From Anaeromyces robustus (lineage: Eukaryota > Neocallimastigomycota > Neocallimastigomycetes > Neocallimastigales > Neocallimastigaceae), in NCBI GenBank assembly GCA_002104895.1, contig MCFG01000118.1, positions 2,501 to 27,500 on the forward strand: DNA of 25,000 nucleotides. The letters run 5' to 3'. Shown here one piece after another: positions 8,857 through 18,201 of the stretch. The position numbers and the translations under genes were made by a program. The notes below the pieces were generated by a model that saw nothing but the letters and a program-made list of their open reading frames with translations, was not told the origin of the DNA and did no database searches. Position 1 is the first letter of the stretch; every line of letters starts with the position of its first letter.

Positions 8857-11253
8857 TCAAATATATATTGGAATTTCACTTTTTGCACCAAGATTCATTA
8901 AACATTTCATTAAATTTGTATTTCCTGTTTGTCTTATATTAAATAATGGGGTTTCATGATAATTATTTTCTTTATTTATATCAGCTCCATTCTTAATTAA
9001 ACATTTAATAATATTAATACTTCCACTCCAACAAGCATTAAATAATGCTGTTTCTCCGTCATTATTTTCTTTATTAATATCTGCTCCATTTTCAATTAAA
9101 CATTTTATTATATTCTCATTATCATTTTTACTATAACAAGCTCTAAATAATGGTGTTTCTTTACTATTATTTATTTTATTAATATTTACTCCAAGTTTGA
9201 TAAGATATTTTATTAAATTTTCATTTCCACTTTCACATGCATAAAATAATGGAGTTTCTTCAATATTAGTAACTTTATTTATATCGTTTCCAAGTTCTAT
9301 TAAATATTTTACTAATTTTTCATTTCCACTTAAACAAGCATTAAATAATGATGTTTTACCTTCATTATTTTCTTTATTATAGTCAGCTCCAAGTTCTATT
9401 AAATATTTTACTAAATTTAAATTTCCACTTTTACATGCTTTAAATAATGGTGTTTCACCATCGTTTTTTTCTTTATTGAAATTTGCACCAAGTTCTATTA
9501 AATATTTTACTATATTTTCGTTACCAGTAGAACACGCTATAAATAATGCTGTTTTTCCATCTTTATTTTCTTTATTTATATCTGCTCCTTTTTCAATTAA
9601 ATATTTTATTATATTTAAATTTCCACTTTTACATGCTTCAAATAATGGTACTTTACCATTTTCATTTTCTTTATTAATATCTAGATCAAGATTAAAAATT
9701 AAATATTTTAATAAATTTACATTTCCACTTAAACATGCATTAAATAATGGAGTTTCACATTTTTCATTTTCCTTATTTATATCAATCCCTTGTTCAATTA
9801 AATATTTTACTAAATTTACATTTCCACTTTTACATGCTTTAAATAATAGTGTTTCACCATCAACTTTTTCTTTATTAATATTTGCACCAAGTTCAATTAA
9901 ATATTTAACCATTTTTTCATTCCCACTTGAACAAGCATTAAATAATGGAGTTTTACCATCTTTATTTTCTTTATTTATATTTGCTTTATGTTCAATTAAA
10001 TAATTTACTAAATTAACATTTCCACTTTTACATGCTTTAAATAATGGTGTTTTACCATATTCATTTTCTTTATTAATATCAGCTCCAAGTTCAATTAAAT
10101 ATTTTACTAAATTTTCATTTCCACTTGAACATGCTTCAAAAATAGGAGTTTCATTAATAAGATGTTCTTTATTAATATCAGCTCCTAATTCGATTAAATA
10201 TTTTACTAAACTTTCATTTCCACTTTGACATGCTCTAAATAATGGTGTTTCACCATATCTATCTTCTTTATTTATATCTAATCCAAGTTTAATTAAATAT
10301 CTTACTAAATTTAAACAACCACTTTGACATGCATAAAATAATATGGTTTCACCATGACTACTTTCTTTCCATATATTGACTCCAAGTTCTATTAAATATT
10401 TTACTAAATTTTCATTTCCACTTTTACATGCTTTAAATAATGGTGTTTTACCATCATTATCTTCTTTATTTATATCTAATCCATATTTAATTAAATATTT
10501 TACTAAATATTCATTTCCACTTTGACAGGCATGAAATATTGGTGTTTTACCATCTTTTTTTTCTTTACTTATATCTCCACCTTCTCTTATCAAATATTTA
10601 ACTAAATCTATATTTCCACTTTTACATGCTTTAAATATAGGTGTTTTACCTTCATTATTTTCTTTATTTATTTCTAATCCAAGTTTAATTAAATATTTTA
10701 CTATATTATCATTTCCACTTGAACATGCATGAAATAATGGTGTTTCTCCTTTTTTACTTTTAATATTTATATCTAATCCTACATGATATAAATATTTTAC
10801 CAAATTTACATTTCCAATTGAACATTCATTAATTAAATAAATAATACTAGAATTATAATATTCATTAAAAAGAATTTTATCTTTATTAATTAAAATTTTA
10901 TATTTTTCAATAAATTGATTTAAATCTACTGTAGATATTGGTATTTGATGTTTATTATGATTAAGTAAATTTATAATAAATTCATTATCAAAAAATCTAA
11001 TGTTCTTAAAGATTATATCTAATAATTCAAAATGATCTTCTTTCAATAATTTTCTGATTAATGTTGATGTAATTTTTAAATAATTGGAACAATTATTAAT
11101 TATAAATTGTATTCTTTCAGAATTTAATAAATTATGATTATGTATTTGTAAAACAATATCTTTATATTTATTATTATTATTTAAATTTTTTATTTTATCA
11201 ATATTTTTATTATCTATTGCTACTATATATGAATTAATCTTATAATCAGCCAT
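8857..11253 (-). CDS. Ankyrin-repeat protein 1 (798 aa, about 20 repeats)
   Basis: Residues 1 to about 137 form a non-ankyrin helical module shared with the two other ankyrin genes, with landmarks such as 'IQFIINNCSNYLK', 'LLKEDHFELLDIIF', 'FDNEFIINLL' and 'PISTVD'. The rest is about 20 ankyrin repeats of 33 residues with the consensus GETPLFxACxSGNxNLVKYL followed by IELGADINKENxx, so helix 1 begins TPLF where ankyrin consensus has TPLH. One repeat (about residues 500-535) has one extra residue before its 'DIN' turn, and repeat 18 ('SKNDNENIIK') has two extra. The last repeat is degraded and the protein ends soon after. There is no signal peptide, membrane segment or other domain, so a cytosolic or nuclear protein-protein binding scaffold is likely. 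The ligand is unknown. The start ATG opens the conserved N-terminal module. Confidence 0.9.
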   Translation of the reverse strand: MADYKINSYIVAIDNKNIDKIKNLNNNNKYKDIVLQIHNHNLLNSERIQFIINNCSNYLKITSTLIRKLLKEDHFELLDIIFKNIRFFDNEFIINLLNHNKHQIPISTVDLNQFIEKYKILINKDKILFNEYYNSSIIYLINECSIGNVNLVKYLYHVGLDINIKSKKGETPLFHACSSGNDNIVKYLIKLGLEINKENNEGKTPIFKACKSGNIDLVKYLIREGGDISKEKKDGKTPIFHACQSGNEYLVKYLIKYGLDINKEDNDGKTPLFKACKSGNENLVKYLIELGVNIWKESSHGETILFYACQSGCLNLVRYLIKLGLDINKEDRYGETPLFRACQSGNESLVKYLIELGADINKEHLINETPIFEACSSGNENLVKYLIELGADINKENEYGKTPLFKACKSGNVNLVNYLIEHKANINKENKDGKTPLFNACSSGNEKMVKYLIELGANINKEKVDGETLLFKACKSGNVNLVKYLIEQGIDINKENEKCETPLFNACLSGNVNLLKYLIFNLDLDINKENENGKVPLFEACKSGNLNIIKYLIEKGADINKENKDGKTALFIACSTGNENIVKYLIELGANFNKEKNDGETPLFKACKSGNLNLVKYLIELGADYNKENNEGKTSLFNACLSGNEKLVKYLIELGNDINKVTNIEETPLFYACESGNENLIKYLIKLGVNINKINNSKETPLFRACYSKNDNENIIKCLIENGADINKENNDGETALFNACWSGSINIIKCLIKNGADINKENNYHETPLFNIRQTGNTNLMKCLMNLGAKSEIPIYI

Positions 11254-11708
11254 TGATTTCTATTTTCTTTTTTTCCAAAATTTAAACTATTTATTTTTTT
11301 ATGTTATATTCTATTTTTTTCTTAGACTTTACTTTTTAATTCTCATAAGCATTAGTAAATAATTTTTTTATTTTATTTCATTATTTTATCTATAATTACA
11401 CTTTAAATCAAAATTTAAAAATAAATTTAAAAATAAATTTAAAAATAAAAATAAAAAATAAAAATAAAATTAAAAATTAATTAAAATTTAAATAAAGTTA
11501 TTATTAATTATTAAATTATTTGATTAAATAAAAAAATAAACAGATAAATAAATAATAATATAAATAAATTAATTTATTTTTGTTTATGCACTGTATATAT
11601 TATATTGAATATAAATTTTTATTCTCAATGCATTTAAATTAAAAATCAAAAATTTTAAATAATAAATAAATAAATAAATAAATATATAAATAAATATATA
11701 TATATAAA

Positions 11709-11738
11709 TGTATAAATGTATGACTGTACATTTATACA
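11709..11738. repeat. Perfect 12-bp inverted repeat with 6-base spacer
   Basis: TGTATAAATGTA (11709-11720) and TACATTTATACA (11727-11738) are exact reverse complements around TGACTG. It lies about 455 bases upstream of the start of ankyrin gene 1, and could be a hairpin or a symmetric protein site. Confidence 0.6.
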
Positions 11739-12346
11739 AATTAGTTGATAAATTTTATTAAAGTCCGTATATATATGTATATTTAATTTATATAAAATAA
11801 ACACAAAAGAAATTCTTTATATAAAATACAGAAAATAAAAATTAAATAATTTAATAAATATATAAATATTAATAATATACTTTTATTATTGAAAAAATAA
11901 TAAGAATAATAAGAAGAAGCTTTAAATTCCAAAATACTAATAAAATTAATGGAATTTATAATAAATAAATATTTATTACATTTATGTATAATACTTTTTT
12001 TTTTAAAAATAGAAGATAAACATTATCATAAGTTTTTAAAATTAGTTCATTATTGTTAGAATTGTTCATACATATCAGTATATACAAGTATTTAATATTT
12101 ATTAATTTCTTTGGATATAAAGTATTATCAAATATACATACTGACAGATTTATATTATTTGTATAATTTTTATTAGAAATTTACATTAAAAAATTGAGGA
12201 TAGTGTTTATCGGTTTTAATTATATATATTCTGTTCAATATAAATAATATATACTAACCCTGAATTATAAAGAATTTTTCACCTAATCTATTAAATATTT
12301 TAACCTTTTTATTAATTTATTAAACTTTATAATAATAAAAATATTT

Positions 12347-12348
12347 AA

Positions 12349-12387
<39 letters not shown>

Positions 12388-12408
12388 ATTAATAAATAAA
12401 TAAATAAA
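12347..12408. repeat. AAAT microsatellite
   Basis: About fifteen AATA/AAAT units with one interruption. Confidence 0.9.
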
Positions 12409-12893
12409 ATTTAATATCACATAACTCCATACTCAAAATTATATAATTAATTATATTTTTATTAATATATAGAGTTATGTATTATATTATCATAAAAAAA
12501 GAAAGATTACTTAATTTAAATTAATAATTTATTTAAAATTATTCATCCTAGTTTAAAAAAAAAAAAATAGATTATGTATATATATTATTTTGATATTAAA
12601 TTGTCATAGGAAATTTATTTTCACTATTAGAATTTTTGATCTATTATTCTGTCCTGGTATAAAATCAATATTGATGTTCTTGTTTAAATTAGGGAACCTA
12701 CTTAAATTTATTTATTTAATCATTATTCAATAGTTAGATAAAATCATTAATATAATAGACATGATTCTATTTTATAGTGTGGCTGTAAGTACCAAAAGTG
12801 GAACATCTGAAAAAAGTGCTAGATTTAATTTGTATTTTACATAAATTCCTCCAATTGTGTTTTCCCTTAGTCGTGATGAATAAATGGGGAGAG

Positions 12894-13000
12894 TTGCATT
12901 TCGCAATGTTGCATTTCGCAATGGGGCGCATGACAAAGATTTGTAGGTTGCATTTCGCAATGTTGCAATTCGCAATGTTGCATTTCGCAATGGGGCGCAT
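12894..13000 (+). repeat. Left array: five TTGCATTTCGCAATG units and two GGGGCGCAT modules
   Basis: 15-bp units occur at 12894-12908, 12909-12923, 12948-12962, 12963-12977 (one mismatch, TTGCAATTCGCAATG) and 12978-12992. GGGGCGCAT follows at 12923-12931 and 12992-13000. A 16-base spacer separates the two blocks. Each unit is a small palindrome (TTGC, five bases, GCAA), and the junctions between units (GCAA, TG, TTGC) are palindromic too. Small frames across it are artefacts of the repeat. Confidence 0.9.
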
Positions 13001-13127
13001 AATTGTATAAATAATTAAATAAATAGAAATATAATATAAAGAATTATTATTTAATAATATTTTTTTATTTAATATTTTTTTATTTAATGATTTAATAATA
13101 TTAAATATTTTTTTTTAATATTGAATA

Positions 13128-13490
13128 TTTTTTTAGTATTTTAATAATATTTTATTTATTTTTTTTATTTAATGATATTGAATATTTTTTTAGTATTTTA
13201 ATAATATTTTATTTATTTTTTTTATTTAATGATATTGAATATTTTTTTAGTATTTTAATAATATTTTATTTATTTTTTTTATTTAACGATATTGAATATT
13301 TCTTCAATATTTTTTTTTATTTAATGATATTGAATATTTCTTCAATATTTTTTTTATTTAATAATTTAATAATATTGAATATTTCTTCATTATTTTTTTA
13401 TTTAATTAATATTGAATATTTTTTGAATATTTTTTTTATTTAATAATTTAATAATATTGAATATTTTTTGAATATTTTTTTTATAATTAT
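13128..13490. repeat. AT-rich tandem repeat, 57-bp units decaying to shorter ones
   Basis: Units containing GATATTGAATATTT recur at 57-bp spacing (AATGATATTG at 13171 and 13228, AACGATATTG at 13285). They are followed by shorter variants with TTCTTCAATATTT in place of the TTTTTTAGTATTTTAATAATATT segment. The array fills the left half of the segment between the palindromic arrays. Confidence 0.75.
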
Positions 13491-14020
13491 ATTTTTTATT
13501 TAATATTTTAATAATATTGAATTTTTTTTTAATATTTCAAATCAAAAAAAATTTATAAAAATATTTAATTTTATAATGAATTTTTATTTTTATATTTTTT
13601 TTTTCGTAAATAAGTAATTAATAAAAAAATATTTATTTATTTGTTTCTTTTCTTTATTCTAAAATTTATATTATTTTTTTTATTTATTATTTGTTATCGT
13701 CTTTTTAATAAAAATACATATATAATACTGTTATATTATTTATTATCTTTTATTTTATTTATTATTATTCATTTATCAAAAAAATAATATAAATATATTT
13801 AATTTTATAATAATTTTTTTTTTTTAATTTTTTTACTTTATTTTTTTTTTGTAATTAATAAGAAAAGAAATATTTATTTATTTGTTTATTTTCTATTCAT
13901 TTATTTATATATATATTTTTTTTTATTTATTTAATTTTTTAAATTCTATTTTATTTTATTTCATAACGTGGCTTTCATAATTTGTGTTAAAAAATTTTTC
14001 ATTTTTTTATTTGTTTTTTT

Positions 14021-14090
14021 ATGCGCCTCATTACAAAAATTTAATATGCGCCCCATAACATATTGCGAAATGCAACATTGCGAAATACAA
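14021..14090 (-). repeat. Right array: inverted copy of the palindromic module
   Basis: ATGCGCC occurs at 14021-14027 (diverged, ATGCGCCTCA) and ATGCGCCCC at 14046-14054. ATTGCGAAATGCAA (14062-14075) and CATTGCGAAATACAA (14076-14090) follow. This is the reverse complement of the array at 12894-13000, with a 7-8 base insert between module and units. Confidence 0.85.
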
Positions 14091-14105
14091 CACATTCGAA
14101 TAAAT

Positions 14106-14803
14106 AAGGAAAAATAATTGGTAAACAATTATAAAAGTGATATTATCTAGTGTATCTATTGTAATGTACGTAGTTGTTATACTATTATTAAAAAATATTT
14201 TTCATAGTGATAATAAAATATTATTGGATTGGACGTCATTTTCAATATATATAAAATAAATTTTATTAATAAAATTCTGTATTAATTTAATAAATATATA
14301 TATATTTATACTTTCAAAAACATAATATTTTTTTTTTTATTTTTATATAATTAAAATTTAAATACATATATATTACCATTAAAGTAAGTAACATATATAA
14401 AAAAATTTAATACTATAAAATTTTATATCTATTGAAATACAGTATAGTTTATTATATATAACCTTAAGTATATATATATAAATATATATGTATGTAATTT
14501 ATATTTATTTATTTATTTTTTTTTCTATTAGATAATATTTACAAAAGAAAAAAAAAAAAAAAGAATTATTTAAATAATATACAAATAATTATTCTAAAAT
14601 AAAAAAAAAAAAATTTTTTTTATTTATTAAATCTTTAAAGTTTTAAATAAAAATGTTTCATGATTATCGTTTTTTCTTAAATATATATACATATATCCTC
14701 TAATTATAATAAAAATAATTTATTAAATATTTTTTATTTCCAATTGTACATACATAAAAACATAAAAATTTTAATATATTTTTTAATTTTATATAATTGT
14801 AAT
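14106..14803. other. AT-rich intergenic region downstream of ankyrin gene 2
   Basis: Only simple sequence is seen, including A and T runs around 14549-14620. No gene was recognised on either strand. Confidence 0.7.
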
Positions 14804-14845
14804 TTATTCATTATTATTATAATTATTATAATTATTATCTTCATT

Positions 14846-14877
<32 letters not shown>

Positions 14878-17569
14878 TTTCTTCATTAATATTTGCTCCA
14901 ATTTCAATTAAATGTTTTTTTAAATTTACAATATTTTCTTCATATACTATATGTAATGGTGTTTCACCATAACGATTTTCTTTATTTATATTTGCTCCAA
15001 GTGAAATTAAATATTTTACTAAATTTATATTACCATTCCAACATGCATTAAATAATGGTGTCTCATCATAACGATTTTCTTTATTTATATTTGCTCCAAG
15101 TGAAATTAAATATTTTACTAAATTTATATTACCATTCCAACATGCATTAAATAATGGCGTTTCACCATAACGATTTTCTTTATTTATATCTAGTCCAAGT
15201 GAAATTAAGTATTTTACTAAATTTATATTTCCTTCCCGACAAGCATCAAATAATGCTGTTTCACCATAATCATTTTCATTATTTATATCTTCTCCAAGGG
15301 TTATTAAATATTTTATTAAATTTAAATTTCCACTTTTACATGCTTCAAATAATAAAGTTCTACCACGTGAACCCTTTTTACCAACATCTAATCCTAATTC
15401 AATTAAATATTTTACTAAGTTGACATTTCCACTATAACATGCACTAAAAACTGATGTTTCATTATCAGAATTTTCTTTTTTTATATCAGCTCCATTTTCA
15501 ATTAAATATTTTACTAAATTTACATTTCCACTCCAACATGCATTGAATAATGGTGTTTCACCATCATTACATTCTTTATTTATATCCGCTCCATGTTCAA
15601 TTAAAATTTTAATTAAATTTAAATTTTTACTCCAGCATGCATAAAATAATGGGGTTCTACCATCACTACTTTCTTTATTTACATCTTGTCCAAGTGAAAT
15701 TAAATATTTTACTAATTTTTCATTTCCACCTTCACATGCATAAAATAATAATGTTTTACCATCGGAATTTTCTTTATTTATATCTGTTCCACGTTCAATT
15801 AAATTTATATATTTTATTAAATTTATACTTCCACTTTTACATCCTTTGAATAATGGCGTTTCATCATTATGATTTTCTTTATTTATATCCATTCCATGTT
15901 TAATTAAATATTTTACTAAATATATATTTCCACTCCAACATGCATTAAATAATGATGTTTCACCATGAAGATTTTCTTTATTTATATCTAGTCCAAGATT
16001 AATTAAATATTTTATTAAATTTACATTTCCACTTTTACATGCACTAAATAATGGTGTTTCGCCATTATTATTTGTTTTATTTATATTAGCATTAAGTTCA
16101 ATTAAATATTTTACTAAGTAAGTATTTCCATTTTTGCATGCACTAAATAATGGTGTTTCACCATAATTATTTTCTTTATTTATATCGGAACCAAGTTTAA
16201 TTAAATATTTTACTATATTAATATTTCCACTTGAACATGCTTCAAATAATGGTGTTTCACCATCATAGTTTTCTTTATTGATATCTATTCCTTTTCCTTG
16301 TTCAATTAAGTATTTTACCATATCTTCATTTCCATTTGAACATGCATAAAATAATGGTGTTTCACTATCAGAATTTTCTTTATTAATATCTGCTCCTAAT
16401 TCAATTAAATATTTCATTAAATTTACATTTCCATTTTTACATACATTAAATAACGGTGTTTCATCATCATTGCTTATTTTGTTTATATTTACTTCTTTTT
16501 GTTCAATTAAATATTTTACTAAATTTTCATTTCCACTTAAACACGCATTAAATAAAGGTGTTTCACCATTACGACATTCCTTATTTATATTTGCACCTTG
16601 TTCAATTAAATATTTTACTAAATTTTCATTACCACTTTTACACGCGTAAAATAATAATGATTGACTATTAGAATTTTCTTTATTTATATCTGTTCCTAAT
16701 TCAATTAAATATTTTACTAAATTTAAATTTCCGCTTTTACAAGCTTTAAATAACGGTATTTCATTATTATAACTTTCTTTGTTTATATCTACTCCAAGTT
16801 CAATTAAATATTTTACTATATCTTCATTTCCACTTGTACATGCATAAAATAATAGTGTTTTACCATCATTATTTTCTTTATATATATCTGCTCCTTGTTC
16901 AATTAAATATTTTATTAAATTTAAATTTTTACTTTTACATGCTTTAAATATTGGCGTTTTACCATTTTCATTTTCTTTATTTATATCATGTCCAATTTTA
17001 ATTAAATATTTTACTAAATTTATTTTTCCACTTAAACAAGCATTAAATAATGGAGTTTCACATTTACTGTTTTCTTTATTAATATTTAATCCGAGTTTAA
17101 TAAAATACTTTACTAAATTTTCTTTTCCATCTTCGCACGCATTAATTAAATATATATTACTAGAATTGTAATATTTTTTATAAAAATTTTCATCTTTTCT
17201 TGTTGTAATTTTACATTTTTCAATGAGTTGATTAATATCTACTGTAGATATTGGTATTTTATTTTTATAACTATTAAGTAAATTTATAATAAATTCATTA
17301 TCATAAAATTTAATATTATTAAAAATAGTATCTAATAATTCAAAATTATCTTCTTTTAATAATCTTCTTAATAATTTTGAAGTAACTTTTAAATTATTGG
17401 AACAATTATTAATTATGAATTGTAATCTTTCAATAGTTAATAAATTATGCTTATAAATATCAAATACTATATCTTCATTATCTTCATTATTCGTTTTTAA
17501 AATTTTTATTTCATCAATATTTTTATCATCGATTGCTGAAATATAGGAATCAATTTGAAACCCATTCAT
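14804..17569 (-). CDS. Ankyrin-repeat protein 2 (921 aa, about 23 repeats, acidic tail)
   Basis: It has the same N-terminal module as ankyrin protein 1 (residues 1 to about 140) and is closer to protein 3 (both begin 'MNxFQIDSYIxAIDxKN' and continue 'EIKILKTN'). About 23 ankyrin repeats follow. Three carry one or two extra residues just before the 'DIN' or 'NIN' turn ('EQKEVNIN', 'EQGKGIDIN', and the rearranged 'YINLIERGTDIN'). Repeats 20-22 are nearly identical even as DNA. Only the final repeat has the canonical TPLH. The C-terminus is a run of Asp followed by Glu/Asn/Tyr, encoded by a GAT-rich tract (about 14847-14878). No enzymatic or membrane part is seen, so an intracellular binding scaffold is likely. 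The next ankyrin gene begins its coding region well upstream on the same strand, so each gene probably has its own promoter. Confidence 0.9.
14955..15152 (-). repeat. Nearly identical tandem 99-bp units within ankyrin gene 2
   Basis: Two consecutive 33-codon repeats, 14955-15053 and 15054-15152, differ at only a few bases. The following repeat shares most of its 3' part. This marks recent expansion at the 3' end of the array. Confidence 0.85.
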
Positions 17570-17838
17570 TGAGAATTTAAAAAGTAAACCTTATTTACAC
17601 TTATATTTTTAATAACATCTATTTTTATTTCATTTATTAAAAATATGTAAATATCGAATTTATAAAAGTTTTTATTTAAAGAATAAAAAAAATTTATTAT
17701 CAATTATTTATCCATATGTTTATAATGTTTATAATAATAACAATAATAGTAATAATAATAAAATAAAAATTTATAATATCCACAAAATAAAATTATAAAT
17801 TATATAAATAAAAGTATAATAAATAAATAAATATATAA

Positions 17839-17933
<95 letters not shown>

Positions 17934-17991
17934 ATATATAAATATATAAATAAATAAATAAATATATAAATAAATTATTTATTAAAATTTT

Positions 17992-18023
<32 letters not shown>

Positions 18024-18201
18024 TTTGTTTAATATAAAAAAATTTTTTTTTTTGCTATAATTATGTTTTTTTTTTTTTTTTATATTTTACAAATTTATTT
18101 AAATATATATATATTTACATTTATTTTAATCATAATATATATAATTATTACCATTAGCATTATATTTGTTAATATTTTATTTCATATTCAATGAAATATA
18201 T
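17570..18201. other. Intergenic region between ankyrin genes 2 and 3
   Basis: No gene is seen. Most of it is microsatellite and T-run DNA, including a long AAAT tract and an ATT tract (about 17993-18021). The promoter of ankyrin gene 2 must lie in its left part. Confidence 0.75.
17837..17935. repeat. Long AAAT microsatellite
   Basis: Roughly 24 uninterrupted AATA units, flanked by less perfect copies on both sides. Confidence 0.95.

Larger units (their letters stand above)
11254..12877. other. AT-rich intergenic region upstream of ankyrin gene 1
   Basis: No gene is seen. It includes AAAT tracts (for example 12347-12408), a perfect inverted repeat at 11709-11738, and a somewhat more complex stretch (about 12600-12870) without an open frame of note. 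Confidence 0.7.
12886..14097. mobile_element. Candidate non-autonomous element bounded by inverted arrays of a palindromic module
   Basis: The left end carries TTGCATTTCGCAATG units followed by GGGGCGCAT. The right end carries the reverse complement in mirror order, ATGCGCCCC then CATTGCGAAATGCAA-type units, so the segment has terminal inverted repeats of roughly 45 bases. The interior is extremely AT-rich, has no coding frame and contains tandem repeats. GAATAAAT flanks both sides (12878-12885 and 14098-14105) and could be an 8-bp target-site duplication, but this word is common in the local sequence. No transposase is present, so a MITE-like or otherwise non-autonomous element is inferred. 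Two unrelated insertions of a palindromic repeat in opposite orientation is the alternative. Confidence 0.45.

Noticed and set aside
9476-10003. Long open frame on the plus strand opposite ankyrin gene 1, with similar ones opposite genes 2 and 3 (for example 18956-19396 and 19418-19840)
   Set aside because: They are periodic antisense shadows of the 33-codon ankyrin repeats. The product is a 33-residue repeat of Phe, Ile, Ser and Pro, with no start context or independent features.
12600-12870. Possible tRNA or other small RNA in a more complex intergenic stretch
   Set aside because: No internal promoter boxes, cloverleaf or strong hairpin could be found.
12767-13010. Small frames with repetitive 'RNATL' or 'LHFAM' peptides
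   Set aside because: They come from the palindromic 15-bp repeat, whose length is a multiple of three; nothing else supports coding.
12878-14105. GAATAAAT as a firm 8-bp target-site duplication of a hAT-type element
   Set aside because: The word is very common in this AAAT-rich DNA, the ends do not start with a typical hAT terminus, and no transposase is present, so it is mentioned only as a possibility.
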